64,000 bases of DNA from Acidithiobacillus sp. YTS05 (lineage in GTDB: Bacteria; Pseudomonadota; Gammaproteobacteria; Acidithiobacillales; Acidithiobacillaceae). Of this stretch, positions 11,867 through 21,770 are shown one piece after another. The stretch spans positions 1,488,001-1,552,000 of the forward strand of contig NZ_CP094359.1 of the NCBI RefSeq assembly GCF_024396695.1, given 5' to 3'. The notes below the pieces were generated by a model. It was given only the letters and a program-made list of their open reading frames with translations. It searched no databases and was not told the origin of the DNA. Made by a program: the position numbers and the translations under genes. The number at the start of each line of letters is the position of its first letter. The stretch's first letter is position 1.

Positions 11867-12481
11867 TCAGTCGTCCGAGCGTTTTCCCCTCTGCCGCCAG
11901 ACAAAATACGCCACGACCATCGCAAGCAGGATCAGAAATCCAATCTGCACATAGCGTAACTCGCGGAGGATGAGGGGGAGCGAGGCGGCCAGGAGATAAC
12001 CGGCGGCGCTGATGAGAATGGCCCAAAGCAGGGCAGCGATCGGATTCATCCACAGATACCGGCGCGGATGATAGCGATGTACACCGAGGAGGATAGGAGT
12101 GATGGTACGGGTACCATAGATAAAGCGAAACAACAGGGTGATACCATCACCAAAGCGGCGAATCAGACCTTCGGCACGGCCAACGTGGCTTCGCAAAAAC
12201 CTCGGCAGCCAGGAAATGAGACGCTCCCCATAGCGATAGCCCAGGAGGTATAGAATCTGATCATTGAGAGTACTGCCAGCCCAGGCGGCCAGCACCACGC
12301 CTGGCCAGGACAAAATACCGGCGTGGGCCAGGGCACCGGCAATCACCACCACGGCCTCGCCTTCGAACAGCGTCCCCAAAAAAAGGATTCCGTAGCCATA
12401 GCGCCGCAAGAATTCGCTGACGTCCGCTAGCGTTACGGGGGTGTAGCCAAGATGGGCGAGCAGCCAGTTGAGGAGTTCCAA
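11867..12481 (-). CDS. DedA-family inner-membrane protein
   Basis: Member of the DedA/VTT superfamily; some members flip undecaprenyl phosphate or phospholipids. 204 residues with an N-terminal re-entrant segment ([14 protein letters not shown] with the acidic residue typical of the family), a basic amphipathic stretch and FRFIYGTRT matching the conserved F-x-R-x-x-P/G-x-x-R-like motif, then two C-terminal membrane helices. Start TTG at 12481 is the only sensible in-frame start, but its ribosome binding site is weak. Lies 15 bp after ppx. Substrate unknown. Confidence 0.85.
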   Translation of the reverse strand: MELLNWLLAHLGYTPVTLADVSEFLRRYGYGILFLGTLFEGEAVVVIAGALAHAGILSWPGVVLAAWAGSTLNDQILYLLGYRYGERLISWLPRFLRSHVGRAEGLIRRFGDGITLLFRFIYGTRTITPILLGVHRYHPRRYLWMNPIAALLWAILISAAGYLLAASLPLILRELRYVQIGFLILLAMVVAYFVWRQRGKRSDD

Positions 12482-12496
12482 GCCGTAGGTGAAATA

Positions 12497-14005
12497 TCAA
12501 AAAAGGAGTTGGAATTCAGGCGCCAACTGATCCCTTTCCTGCTCTAGCTCGGCACGCAGGAGCGGTGCCTGCCGTTGCCAGTCGTCGGCAAATTGCAGCT
12601 GCAGGGTCTTACCCATGACCATCACTTCCGGCTTGGTCACAAGCTCCCCCGCTCCGCGCTGGAGCAGAATGGCAAGGCGCAGGATGATCGCGAGCTTTTG
12701 CAGGGCAGGAAGATCCTCTGCCGCGATACCGAAACTCTGCAATTGGACGCCACTGGGTAGCTTTTTTCGCTGCAGGCGAACCAGGGTGGCAATCAGGTTT
12801 TGTTCGCGCTGGGAAAACCCCGCGATGTCGCCGTTACGCCAGATATATTCCCCATGCTTGTGAAAGCCCGAATGGGCGATGTCCAGGCCAATATCGTGGG
12901 TCAGAATTGCCCAGCGTAGCCAGCGTTGATGAAGGTCGGCGAGCTCCCAGTCCCTCGCGGTGGCAGCAAGTATCCGTGCGGCCCATTCGAGGACCTCGGC
13001 ATTCCGTTCGCGTTGGCTATGAAAGCGCTCTTGCAGCCCCCGTACGCTGAGTTCCCGGCTATCCTCGTGATGGATCCGGCCCAGTAGATCGTAGATCGCG
13101 CCTTCCCGCAAAGCGCCCTCGGAGAAGCGCATCTCCTGCAACTGCAAAGAGTCGAAAACTGCCGACAGAATGGCGAGGCCGCCAGGAAAAACGGGTACTC
13201 GATCGCCCTTCAAACCCGCCAAGCGGGAAAGGGCGCGGAAGCTGCCCAAGGAGAGCAGCTCCTCTTGCAGCCAACGCAACCCCACCGCCGTGATCCGCGG
13301 ACCCCGGCCATTTTCCTGGAGAATGCGGGCAATCGCTTTGATAGTACCGGAAGAACCGACAGCCTGATCCCAGCCAAAGCGACGATACTCTCCAAGCACA
13401 GGCTCAAGGGCCAGGCGCACGCGCCGCTGCAGGGCGGCAAAGGCATCGCGGCTGATTTTTTCGTCAGGGAAATACTCCTGCGTCGAACGCACGCAACCAA
13501 AATGCAGGCTTTCCCGGATGCCAGGGCTAAAGCCTCGCCCCGCAATAATCTCTGTGCTGCCACCGCCAATATCGACGACCAGCCGCCGCTCCTCCGGGGC
13601 AACCGCCAGACTGTGGGCTACCCCCAGATAAATGAGGCGCGCCTCTTCCCGTCCGGCAACGATTTCTGCGGGAACGCCGAGGGCCGTTTCGATTCTGGCA
13701 AGGAAGTCATCGGCGTCGCGCAACATCCGAAGGGTATTGGTGCCAATGACGCGAATGCGCTCCCGGGGCACGGAACGTAGCCGCTGCCCAAAGCGTTGCA
13801 GACAGTCGATGGCACGATCCGCAACCTCGGACCGCAGTCCACCGTCTGGACGCAACCCTTCTGCCAGACGCACGCCTTCTCGCAGGCGATCGAGTAGACG
13901 GAGATCACCACCCACCTCTTCGGCAATGACCATGTGGAAAGAGTTGGAGCCCAGATCAACGGCGGCCAGAAGATTTTGCTGCGGCAGACTGTCGTCACTG
14001 GGCAT
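12497..14005 (-). CDS. ppx: Ppx/GppA-family exopolyphosphatase
   Basis: Removes terminal phosphate from polyphosphate or hydrolyses pppGpp. 502 residues: two actin-like ATPase domains (AVDLGSNSFHMVIAE near the N-terminus, VVDIGGGSTEIIAG about 150) and a C-terminal HD-type region (LTHDIGLDIAHSG). ATG at 14005 is preferred over TTG at 14014 because AGGA lies nine bases before it. Next to phoU and pstB, so polyphosphate use under phosphate control is likely; Ppx versus GppA cannot be settled by eye. Confidence 0.9.
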   Translation of the reverse strand: MPSDDSLPQQNLLAAVDLGSNSFHMVIAEEVGGDLRLLDRLREGVRLAEGLRPDGGLRSEVADRAIDCLQRFGQRLRSVPRERIRVIGTNTLRMLRDADDFLARIETALGVPAEIVAGREEARLIYLGVAHSLAVAPEERRLVVDIGGGSTEIIAGRGFSPGIRESLHFGCVRSTQEYFPDEKISRDAFAALQRRVRLALEPVLGEYRRFGWDQAVGSSGTIKAIARILQENGRGPRITAVGLRWLQEELLSLGSFRALSRLAGLKGDRVPVFPGGLAILSAVFDSLQLQEMRFSEGALREGAIYDLLGRIHHEDSRELSVRGLQERFHSQRERNAEVLEWAARILAATARDWELADLHQRWLRWAILTHDIGLDIAHSGFHKHGEYIWRNGDIAGFSQREQNLIATLVRLQRKKLPSGVQLQSFGIAAEDLPALQKLAIILRLAILLQRGAGELVTKPEVMVMGKTLQLQFADDWQRQAPLLRAELEQERDQLAPEFQLLF

Positions 14006-14010
14006 GAGAT

Positions 14011-14721
14011 TCAATCCTGAAACTGTTGGCGAACTTCCTCCAAGGGAATATGACGGACGTTGACGCCTTTGACAAGGTAGATGACATACTCGCAGAGGTT
14101 ACGCGCATGATCACCCACGCGTTCCAAAGCCTTGGCTACGAAGAGGGCGTCGATAGCCGGGGTAATGGTGCGCGGATCTTCCATCATGTAGGTGATCAGG
14201 CGGCGCAACGCAGCGCGGTATTCCTGATTGAGCTCCTCGTCACCCTTGGCGATCTCCAGGGCAGCATCCGCATCACCATTGGCCAGGGCGTCCATGGCGC
14301 GACGAAGCATTCCCAGGGCATAGTCCCCCATGGTTTTGATATCCCGCAGAAAACGGCCATTGATACTGGCGCTGCTGCGTTGCATCGACAGCGCCATGCT
14401 GGCGATCTTTACCGCCTTGTCTCCGATCCGTTCGAGGTCGGCAATGGACTTGATCAGGGTCATTACCAAACGTAGGTCTCCAGCCGCTGGCTGACGCCGG
14501 ACCAGGATGTTGATGCACTCCTCTTCGATGCGTAGCTCATAGCCGTTGACGACGTTGTCACCACCGACGACTTCATTGGCCAGTGACTCGTCCTGCTGCA
14601 AAAGCGCCGTCAAGGCGTTGCGCATCTGCTCTTCGACGACGCCCGCCATGCGGTGTACGAGCTCATGCACTGCATGAAGTTCATCATCAAAGCGTTGCGA
14701 AACATGGGGATCTGAATTCAT
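14011..14721 (-). CDS. phoU: PhoU, phosphate signalling regulator
   Basis: Two three-helix bundles (PhoU repeats, about 10-115 and 120-230) that relay the state of the Pst transporter to PhoR and repress the Pho response when phosphate is plentiful. 236 residues. Repeat signatures EECINILVRRQPAAGDLRLV and the second-repeat ALERVGDHARNLCEY carry the acidic and histidine residues that bind metal clusters in the family. Lies 14 bp after pstB. Confidence 0.95.
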   Translation of the reverse strand: MNSDPHVSQRFDDELHAVHELVHRMAGVVEEQMRNALTALLQQDESLANEVVGGDNVVNGYELRIEEECINILVRRQPAAGDLRLVMTLIKSIADLERIGDKAVKIASMALSMQRSSASINGRFLRDIKTMGDYALGMLRRAMDALANGDADAALEIAKGDEELNQEYRAALRRLITYMMEDPRTITPAIDALFVAKALERVGDHARNLCEYVIYLVKGVNVRHIPLEEVRQQFQD

Positions 14722-14735
14722 AGCAAGGAACCTCC

Positions 14736-15497
14736 TCAGCCATATCGACCGGTAATGTAATCTTCCGTCTGCTTTTTTTGCGGGTTGGTGAACAATTGCT
14801 GCGTGGGGCCATACTCAACCATCTCGCCGAGATACATAAACGCAGTATAATCAGAGACTCGCGCTGCCTGCTGCATGTTGTGCGTCACGATCAGCAGAGT
14901 GAAATGCTCGCGCAATTCTGCCACCAGTTCCTCGATCTTCAGCGTCGCAATGGGATCCAGTGCCGAGGTGGGTTCGTCGAGAAGGATGACCTCGGGACGC
15001 ACAGCCACGGCGCGGGCGATGCACAGGCGTTGCTGTTGGCCACCCGAAAGGCTGAGGCCACTCTTCTTGAGGTTGTCCTTGACTTCATCCCAAAGCGCCG
15101 CTTGCCGCAAGGCCTGCTCTACCCGCTCGTCGAGTTCCACCTTGCGCAGCTTCTCATAGAGTTTGATGCCAAAAGAAATATTGTCGTAAATAGACATCGG
15201 GAATGGGGTGGGTTTCTGGAACACCATACCCACTCGAGCACGCAGCAGATTCACATTGTAGCTGGGGGAGAGGATGTCCTCACCATCGAGCAGTACCTGC
15301 CCGGTCGCCCGCTGCCCTGGGTAGAGCGAGTACATGCGATTGAAAACCCGCAACAGGGTCGACTTACCACAGCCTGATGGACCGATGAAGGCGGTTACCT
15401 GGTTCCCCGGCAGATCCAGATTGATGCCTTTCAAGGATTTGTTGTCGCCGTAGTAAAAATCGAGATTGCGCACCGCAATTTTCGCGTTTTCCGTCAC
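14736..15497 (-). CDS. pstB: PstB, phosphate ABC transporter ATPase
   Basis: Energises phosphate uptake through PstCA. 253 residues with Walker [10 protein letters not shown], signature LSGGQQQR, Walker [13 protein letters not shown] and the H-loop in [16 protein letters not shown]. The GTG at 15497 has GGGGAG six bases upstream and is preferred to a TTG at 15542. Unusually no pstS, pstC or pstA precedes it: the upstream neighbour is phoR. The permease must be elsewhere, or PstB serves here mainly in signalling with PhoU. Confidence 0.95.
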   Translation of the reverse strand: MTENAKIAVRNLDFYYGDNKSLKGINLDLPGNQVTAFIGPSGCGKSTLLRVFNRMYSLYPGQRATGQVLLDGEDILSPSYNVNLLRARVGMVFQKPTPFPMSIYDNISFGIKLYEKLRKVELDERVEQALRQAALWDEVKDNLKKSGLSLSGGQQQRLCIARAVAVRPEVILLDEPTSALDPIATLKIEELVAELREHFTLLIVTHNMQQAARVSDYTAFMYLGEMVEYGPTQQLFTNPQKKQTEDYITGRYG

Positions 15498-15542
15498 AAA
15501 TAGCTCCCCGAGACCGATCCTGCCCGGCAGTATACCGGACAA

Positions 15543-16895
15543 TTATGACACTTTGATGACATGCGCTTCCTCATCGTCTTGCCAGTAGTTCCCACGCCGC
15601 GCCAGATCCATAGGGAACAAGACGGTAAATTCTGAGCCCTTTCCCACCTCGCTACGCACGCGCAGGCTACCAGCGTAACGCTCCGCGGTGTGGCGAACGA
15701 TCGAGAGTCCCAGACCGGTGCCCCCTACCCGCCGGGAGCGCCCTTTGTCCACCCGGTAAAAACGCTCGGTGACGCGCTGCAGATGTTCGCGCGATATGCC
15801 ATCACCAGTATCACGCACGCTCAGCATCAGCCGACCGTCCCCCGCCGTCCAGCGCACATGGATATCGCGACCTGACGGCGTGTACTTTACGGCGTTCTCC
15901 AGGAGATTCTGGACGATGCTGTGAATATCCAGCGGTTCGGCCCAGAGCGCCAGACCAAACTCCAGGTCCAGGTGCAAGGAGAGTCGTTTTTCCACGATCG
16001 ATGTCATCAGGCTTTCCCTTGCGCGCTCCACCATCTGCGCGACAAAAACCGTTTCACAGCGCTGTGGATCGGGCTCGGCACTTTCGATTCGGGCCAGAGA
16101 CAGCAGGTTTTCGACCAGCGACTGCATCCGTTTACCCTGCTCTTCCATGAGACGCAGCTGTGGACCTACCTCTTCGTCCTGCCCCAGGGGGCCATCGAGA
16201 AGGTTTTCGAGAAAACCCTGAATCACCGTCAACGGACTTCGCAACTCGTGGGATACGTTAGCGACAAAATCTTGCCGCACCTGTTCCAGCTGCCGCAGGC
16301 GGGAGACATCGCGAAACAGGACCAGGGTCCCCGCGTCTCCCAGGGGATAGCGTAACGCCTCAAAAACCGCCTCCGGCCGGTCCGGAAACTGCAGGGAGAG
16401 ATTGCCAGGGCCAGCGCCAACAAGAAATTCCTGGATGTGCGGCAGGCGGAGCCAGAAAGACAGCGGCTTGCCCAAATCCTCCGGCCAGTGCAGGTGGAAC
16501 AGCTCGACCGCGGCCGGATTCATCCACAACAGGCGTCCTTCTTCATCCATCAATACCAGCGCGTCGGGTAAGGTCTGCAAGGCGTCGCGAAGTTGCATGA
16601 TCTGCTGATTGAGCTGCTGCTGGCGGATTTCCTGATGCCGCCGCCAGTGATAGCCCTCGGCAAAGGTTTCTTCCCAGATGCCGCTGCTCATCGGCGGGAT
16701 TCGCGTCGTTTTCTCCCGAAACCAGACGCGAAAGCGCAGGGCCTCTTGTCGGTGCCAGCCCACCCAGAGGGCATAAAAGATGACGGAAGCCCAAAAAAAA
16801 GAGATAAGAGAAGTGCTAGGTGCCCCGAGAAAGTTCCACGCCAGTAGCATCGCCAGAGGCAGCAGGGCGGGAACCCAGGCGCGCAGATGGTTCAT
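15543..16895 (-). CDS. phoR: PhoR, phosphate-responsive sensor histidine kinase
   Basis: Membrane kinase that phosphorylates PhoB. 450 residues: two N-terminal membrane segments (about 6-48) without a large periplasmic domain, a charged linker, a PAS domain (about 103-200), HisKA with phospho-acceptor H216 in FVANVSHELRSPL, and an HATPase domain with ENAVKYTPSG, DTGDGI and GTGLGLSIV. Overlaps phoB by ATGA. Lack of a periplasmic sensor fits PhoR, which senses through PstB/PhoU. Confidence 0.93.
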   Translation of the reverse strand: MNHLRAWVPALLPLAMLLAWNFLGAPSTSLISFFWASVIFYALWVGWHRQEALRFRVWFREKTTRIPPMSSGIWEETFAEGYHWRRHQEIRQQQLNQQIMQLRDALQTLPDALVLMDEEGRLLWMNPAAVELFHLHWPEDLGKPLSFWLRLPHIQEFLVGAGPGNLSLQFPDRPEAVFEALRYPLGDAGTLVLFRDVSRLRQLEQVRQDFVANVSHELRSPLTVIQGFLENLLDGPLGQDEEVGPQLRLMEEQGKRMQSLVENLLSLARIESAEPDPQRCETVFVAQMVERARESLMTSIVEKRLSLHLDLEFGLALWAEPLDIHSIVQNLLENAVKYTPSGRDIHVRWTAGDGRLMLSVRDTGDGISREHLQRVTERFYRVDKGRSRRVGGTGLGLSIVRHTAERYAGSLRVRSEVGKGSEFTVLFPMDLARRGNYWQDDEEAHVIKVS

Positions 16896-17635
16896 GGCGC
16901 TTCGCTGGCGAGTTCTGGGCTTTGTGGCAGGGGATTGCAGCGATAGCCTTCTCCCCGCACCGTCTCGATGATGTGAGCGTAGTGGACCTTTTCAAGGCAG
17001 CGGCGCAGGCGGCGGATATGCACGTCTACGGTACGCTCTTCGATATAGGTCTGACGCCCCCAGATGAGATCGAGCAGGGCATCACGGCTATACACCCGGT
17101 CGGGATTGGTGACAAAGAGGCGCAGTATACGGAACTCCGTGGGCCCCATTGGCACATGACGGCCGTTCAGGGTAACGCGATGTGCCGTGACGTCGATACT
17201 GAGTTCGCCAATCTGTACCCGATTGGGGCTAAGGCCACCGTAACTGCGGCGCAACAGAGCCTGCACTCGCGCTACCAGCTCTCGCGGCGAGAAGGGCTTG
17301 GCGAGATAGTCATCGGCGCCGGACTCCAGACCATGCACACGATCGCCCTCTTCCCCACGGGCGGTAAGCAAAATGATGGGGAGACCCTGTAGCTTGTGCC
17401 GCCGCCGGAGATTGCGACACCAGGCAATACCGCTTTCCCCGGGGAGCATCCAGTCGAGAATGATCAGATGCGGCACTGGATCATGGAGAAGGTCCTCGGC
17501 TGCCTCGACGCTTCCTGCACAGGACACTGCAAAGCCATGCTTCTGCAGGGTCAGGCGAAGGAGCTGCTGGATGCCTTCTTCATCCTCCACTACGAGGACC
17601 CGAAAGATTTGCTGCTCGTTGCTTTCCTCAGCCAT
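16892..17635 (-). CDS. phoB: PhoB, phosphate regulon response regulator
   Basis: OmpR-type response regulator, 247 residues: receiver domain (about 11-130) with phospho-acceptor D61 in LIILDWMLPGESG and conserved lysine in DDYLAKPFSPREL, then a winged-helix DNA-binding domain (about 145-240, DALLDLIWGRQTYIEERTVD). ATG at 17635 has GGGAG upstream and gives the family length. A probable target operator lies at 40334-40373 upstream of the phospholipase C operon. Confidence 0.94.
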   Translation of the reverse strand: MAEESNEQQIFRVLVVEDEEGIQQLLRLTLQKHGFAVSCAGSVEAAEDLLHDPVPHLIILDWMLPGESGIAWCRNLRRRHKLQGLPIILLTARGEEGDRVHGLESGADDYLAKPFSPRELVARVQALLRRSYGGLSPNRVQIGELSIDVTAHRVTLNGRHVPMGPTEFRILRLFVTNPDRVYSRDALLDLIWGRQTYIEERTVDVHIRRLRRCLEKVHYAHIIETVRGEGYRCNPLPQSPELASEAP

Positions 17636-17657
17636 ATCAACGCTCCCGTGGAAGCAA

Positions 17658-18722
17658 TCATTCTGACGCAGAATCGGCAGAAATGCCAAACTCCGCAATG
17701 ATGCCCCCACCCAGCAGGCGCTCGTCCTGGTAACAGACTGCCGCTTGCCCGGGGGTAACCGCGCGCTGCGCGGCGTCGAGAAGCAAAGAGGCTTCTCCGC
17801 CCTGCCCCAGGCGCAGGGTTGCGGCGACGGGCGGCGCGGCGTAACGCAGTTTGACGGTTACGCGCTCTTCTCGATCAGGTGAAAGCTCAGCAAGCCAATT
17901 GCACTCGTGGATACGCAACTGGTCCTGATACAAGTATTCTGCGGGTCCCACGCGCACCTGATCGCGCTTGGCATTTACTGCGAGGACATACAAAGGCACC
18001 GCACTGCCACCACCGATTCCCCGCCGTTGACCGACGGTAAAGTTGATGACGCCATCGTGGGTACCAAGTACCTCGCCCTGCAGATTGACGATATTCCCTG
18101 GGCGCCCGGATACCCCCTGTTCCCGCAAGAAGCTGCGATAGTCACCGGCAACAAAGCAGACATCCTGGGACTCCTGCTTGCCGGCCACCGGCAGCGCACG
18201 CGCCTTGGCGATGGCGCGCACTTCCTCTTTGCGTAAGGCACCAAGGGGAAAGAGCAAGCGCGGCAACAAGTCCCGCTCGATCGCATAGAGAAAATAGGAC
18301 TGATCTTTGCGTTCATCGACGCCGCGCCAGATTTCCGCCGCCGCAGAGCGAACTTGACGCACATAATGACCCGTTGCCAGGTAGTCTGCGTCGAGCGCGT
18401 CTGCCTCCTGCCAGAGAGCGGAAAATTTCAGGACCTGATTACAGCGGGTACAGGGATTGGGTGTGCGGCCCTCCTGATAGGCAGCGATGAAGGGATCGAC
18501 GATTTCGCTACGAAAGCGCTCCCGGTAATCGAGCACCTGATAGGGAATGCCGAGCTGAGCACAGAGCTCGGCGGCGTCTTCGATGTCTTTCTCGTCGCAG
18601 CAGCGACTTTTCGGCCACAGCCGCATGGTCACGCCCAACAGATCGTGGCCGGCCTCCTGCAATAAAGCAGCGGCCACGGCGGAATCGACTCCGCCCGACA
18701 GGGCGACCACCACCCGCGCCAC
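17658..18722 (-). CDS. mnmA: MnmA, tRNA 2-thiouridylase
   Basis: Makes 2-thiouridine at U34 of Lys, Glu and Gln tRNAs using sulfur supplied by IscS through relays. 354 residues; PP-loop SGGVDSAV at 9-16, catalytic cysteines C94 (NPCTRCNQVLKF) and C189 (ESQDVCFV). Start is GTG with GAGGA six bases upstream. It starts nine bases after iscX, so the sulfur consumer is probably read from the isc operon. Confidence 0.96.
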   Translation of the reverse strand: MARVVVALSGGVDSAVAAALLQEAGHDLLGVTMRLWPKSRCCDEKDIEDAAELCAQLGIPYQVLDYRERFRSEIVDPFIAAYQEGRTPNPCTRCNQVLKFSALWQEADALDADYLATGHYVRQVRSAAAEIWRGVDERKDQSYFLYAIERDLLPRLLFPLGALRKEEVRAIAKARALPVAGKQESQDVCFVAGDYRSFLREQGVSGRPGNIVNLQGEVLGTHDGVINFTVGQRRGIGGGSAVPLYVLAVNAKRDQVRVGPAEYLYQDQLRIHECNWLAELSPDREERVTVKLRYAAPPVAATLRLGQGGEASLLLDAAQRAVTPGQAAVCYQDERLLGGGIIAEFGISADSASE

Positions 18723-18731
18723 GAGGCGTCC

Positions 18732-18926
18732 TCAGTCGCGCTCGGACAGCCAGGCCATCTGGATAGCCTCCAGGATGCGCTCGTTGGAAGCCTCTGGATC
18801 GTCTTCAAAATCAGTAAGTTCCACGATCCAGCGGTGCAGATCGGTAAAGCGCAGGTGTTGCACATCGGCGTCTGGGTGCGCTTCGTCCAGCGAGATAGCG
18901 ATTTCTTGCGTGTCGGTCCAACGCAT
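18732..18926 (-). CDS. iscX: IscX (YfhJ), Fe-S assembly accessory protein
   Basis: Small acidic protein (64 residues) that binds IscS and iron in the family. Motifs WTDTQEIAISLDEAHPD and LRFTDLHRWIVEL and the acidic tail with NERILEAIQMAW are typical. Start ATG at 18926 shares one base with the fdx stop (TGATG). Last isc gene before mnmA. Confidence 0.95.
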   Translation of the reverse strand: MRWTDTQEIAISLDEAHPDADVQHLRFTDLHRWIVELTDFEDDPEASNERILEAIQMAWLSERD

Positions 18927-19264
18927 CAGTGACGCTCCTTTTCCAGGTTGATGGTGTACTTGGGGATCTCGATCAGCAGATCGGTCTCCGCCACCTTGGC
19001 CTGACAACTCAGGCGCGAGCAGGGTTCCAGCCCCCAGGCGCGATCGAGCAGATCCTCTTCTTTTTCCTCGGCGGGCTCGAGGCTGTCAAAGCCCTCACGC
19101 ACAATCACGTGGCAGGTTGTACAAGCACAGGACATCTCGCAGGCATGCTCGATATGCAGGTCATTGCGCAGCGCTGCATCGATGATGCTTTCGCCAGGCG
19201 TAGCATCGATCTCTCGCCCTTCCGGGCAGATTTCGGCATGGGGTAAAAATCGGATTTTCGTCAT
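18926..19264 (-). CDS. fdx: Fdx, adrenodoxin-type [2Fe-2S] ferredoxin
   Basis: Electron donor for Fe-S assembly on IscU. 112 residues; cluster ligands C42, C48, C51 (C-X5-C-X2-C) and C87. C46, next to the cluster, matches the extra cysteine typical of Isc ferredoxins. ATG at 19264 overlaps the hscA stop (ATGA), so it is preferred over a start four codons upstream. Confidence 0.96.
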   Translation of the reverse strand: MTKIRFLPHAEICPEGREIDATPGESIIDAALRNDLHIEHACEMSCACTTCHVIVREGFDSLEPAEEKEEDLLDRAWGLEPCSRLSCQAKVAETDLLIEIPKYTINLEKERH

Positions 19265-21132
19265 TTCTCGCTCCACTCGTCGATGGAATGGCCCGCCATC
19301 GCTTTGCGCACGGCTTGATTCATGCGTCGCTCGACAAGCACCTCGGCTGCCTTCTCGACCGCCTCAGCGGCATGATCGATCGCGGTGGCAGAATCACCGC
19401 CCAGAGCATGCAGCAATTCGGCCCGCGCCGCGTCGATCCCGGCGCGTTCGTCAGACTGCAACAGACTGCCGTCTTGGGCCAGGGCCGCATCCAGCGCCTC
19501 CCGGACGCGCTCGCCCTCGACCCGGGCTTCGGCAAGGCGCCGTTGCTCGATGTCCTCTTTGCCATGGGCGATGGCCTCCCGCAACATGCGGGTAATCGCC
19601 GCATCGTCCAGACCATAGGACGGTTTGACCTGCACCTCGGCGCGTACGCCGGTGCTCGCCTCTTCTGCACTCACCGCCAACAGACCATCTGCATCCACCT
19701 GAAAGGTGACTCGTATCCGCGCCGCCCCGGCGGTCATCGGCGGGATACCGCGCAGACTGAAACGGGCAAGAGAGCGATTGTCTTCCACCTTCTCCCGCTC
19801 TCCCTGCAGAACGTGGATGCTCATCGCCGTCTGCCCGTCTTTGAAAGTGGTGAACTCCTGTGCCTTGGCAACCGGGATAGGGGTGTTGCGTGGAATGATC
19901 TTCTCCACCAGGCCCCCCATGGTTTCCAGCCCCAGGGACAGGGGCAGCACATCCATGAGGAGCAGATCGTCGCTCTGATTGCCAACCAGGGCGTCGGCCT
20001 GGATGGCGGCACCCAGGGCGACGACCTGGTCGGGATCGATATCACAGAGCGGCTCCCGTCCGAACAGTTCAGCGACCAGGCGGCGCAACAGGGGTACCCG
20101 GGTGGCACCTCCAACCAGCACAACTCCGTCGATTTCTTCCGGACGAATATGGGCATCGCGCAGGGCCCGGCGGCAGGGCGCAAAGCTGCGACGAATAACC
20201 GGTTCGATCCAGCTCTCAAGTTGCTCGCGCCGCAGATGCCACTGCACGGCTTTGCCACTTGGCAGTACCAGCTCGACACTGGCTTCCTCCAGGCTACTCA
20301 GGCGCTCCTTGATGGCGCGCGCGGCGAGCAGCACCTGTCGCTGCCAAGCAGGACTACTGTCTCCCTGTTCGGCGAAATGCGCCAGGATCTGTTCGGCAAT
20401 CAGGCGATCCATGTCATCACCGCCCAGGGCGGCGTCACCAGCCGTCGCCAGCACCTCAAAGACACCCTTCTGCAAACGCAGCAATGACAGGTCAAAGGTG
20501 CCCCCGCCCAGGTCATAAATGGCGAAGAGTCCCTCCGCTCCCTTGTCGAGGCCATAAGCCACTGCTGCTGCGGTAGGCTCTGCCAACAGGCGCAAGACGT
20601 TGATCCCCGCCAGCCGGGCGGCATCCTTGGTGGCCTGGCGCTGGGCATCGTCAAAATAGGCAGGGACGGTAATCACCGCTCCGGTCAGTTCACCCCCCAG
20701 ACTCTCCTCCGCCCGCTGGCGCAATATGCGCAGAATCTCAGCGGAAACTTCCACCGGGGTCTTTTCTCCCTGCACAGTTTGCAGGCGGACCATGCCCTCG
20801 CCAGCAAGCACCTGATAGGGCAAGGCCCCCGCCAGGGTCTGCAATTCCTCCGCTCCGCGGCCCATCAGACGCTTCACCGAGGCAATGGTATTGTGGGGGT
20901 CGGCGGCGGCCTCCGCGCGGGCCTCCTCACCAACGCGAACCGTACCATCGGCACGATATTGCACCACCGACGGCAGGAGATAGCGCCCCTGAGAATCACG
21001 TAACACCGCGGGTTGGGCAGAGCGAATCGTCGCGACCAAAGAATGGGTGGTCCCGAGATCGATCCCCACCGCCAAGCGATGTTCGTGGGGGGCGGTAGAC
21101 TGCCCAGGTTCGGCTATTTGTAACAACGCCAT
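19261..21132 (-). CDS. hscA: HscA, Hsp70-type chaperone for IscU
   Basis: Specialised DnaK relative that releases clusters from IscU. 623 residues: nucleotide-binding domain ([12 protein letters not shown] near 23, [24 protein letters not shown]), substrate-binding domain from about 390 and a helical lid. Recognises the LPPVK loop of IscU, which is intact here. Followed by fdx, preceded by its co-chaperone hscB. Confidence 0.97.
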   Translation of the reverse strand: MALLQIAEPGQSTAPHEHRLAVGIDLGTTHSLVATIRSAQPAVLRDSQGRYLLPSVVQYRADGTVRVGEEARAEAAADPHNTIASVKRLMGRGAEELQTLAGALPYQVLAGEGMVRLQTVQGEKTPVEVSAEILRILRQRAEESLGGELTGAVITVPAYFDDAQRQATKDAARLAGINVLRLLAEPTAAAVAYGLDKGAEGLFAIYDLGGGTFDLSLLRLQKGVFEVLATAGDAALGGDDMDRLIAEQILAHFAEQGDSSPAWQRQVLLAARAIKERLSSLEEASVELVLPSGKAVQWHLRREQLESWIEPVIRRSFAPCRRALRDAHIRPEEIDGVVLVGGATRVPLLRRLVAELFGREPLCDIDPDQVVALGAAIQADALVGNQSDDLLLMDVLPLSLGLETMGGLVEKIIPRNTPIPVAKAQEFTTFKDGQTAMSIHVLQGEREKVEDNRSLARFSLRGIPPMTAGAARIRVTFQVDADGLLAVSAEEASTGVRAEVQVKPSYGLDDAAITRMLREAIAHGKEDIEQRRLAEARVEGERVREALDAALAQDGSLLQSDERAGIDAARAELLHALGGDSATAIDHAAEAVEKAAEVLVERRMNQAVRKAMAGHSIDEWSEK

Positions 21133-21157
21133 GCAAGCTCCTCAGCGCGAGTGGGCT

Positions 21158-21769
21158 TCAGGCGAAATCCCACCGCTCTTCGTATTGATCGATTTCTGCG
21201 AGAAATTTGCGCAGATACTGCCACTCCTGCAGGAGCGGGGCAATGCGCCCGGCCTCGGGCGCAGTGAAGGACGCAGCAAGCTGCTCCTCGATTTGTTTTT
21301 CCTCGGCATGTGCCTCGGCACGCAGACGCTCCAGAGCTGCCTGATCCCGCACGGCTGCGGCTTCTTCCAAGGCCTCACGCCGCTCCATCTGGCGCATCAG
21401 GACTTCTGGGTCGCGCAGGCTGCCCATCTCCTCGCCTAACGCGGACTGGCCAAAGTGACGGGAAAAGAGGTAATCGCCGCGACGTAGCGGATCACCCAAC
21501 ACCGCCTGTGCCTCATTGAGGCGTGTAGTCCACTCCAGCGATTGCCGTTGCGTGCGTCCATCGGCTTGGGCAAAACGATCGGGATGGACAGCGCGCAGAC
21601 GCTCGAGTGCAGCCGAGCGCAACGCTGCCGGATCGATGACGAAGCCCTCGGCCAAGCCCAGGATGGCAAAGAGGGAGAGAGAGGGATCAAACGGCTGCAA
21701 CGCCCCACACTGCGGGCAAAGGGCCGCGCCCGCCTCCATCTCCGCCTGACAGACAGCACACCGGGTCAT
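21158..21769 (-). CDS. hscB: HscB J-domain co-chaperone with N-terminal tetracysteine module
   Basis: Brings IscU to HscA and stimulates its ATPase. 203 residues: an extra N-terminal CxxC/CxxC module (C4, C7, C18, C21), a J-domain (about 28-105) with HPD at 62-64, and a C-terminal three-helix IscU-binding domain. E. coli HscB starts directly at the J-domain; the cysteine module resembles that of eukaryotic HSC20 (human HSCB), including CPQCGALQP against CPQCRALQ. ATG at 21769 is chosen; GTG at 21793 would overlap iscA. Confidence 0.93.
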   Translation of the reverse strand: MTRCAVCQAEMEAGAALCPQCGALQPFDPSLSLFAILGLAEGFVIDPAALRSAALERLRAVHPDRFAQADGRTQRQSLEWTTRLNEAQAVLGDPLRRGDYLFSRHFGQSALGEEMGSLRDPEVLMRQMERREALEEAAAVRDQAALERLRAEAHAEEKQIEEQLAASFTAPEAGRIAPLLQEWQYLRKFLAEIDQYEERWDFA

Positions 21770-21770
21770 G

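Noticed and set aside
16892..17657. Search for a Pho box directly before phoB or pstB
   Set aside because: No 11-base-spaced CTGTCAT-like repeats are visible there; the only good site in the window is at 40334-40373.
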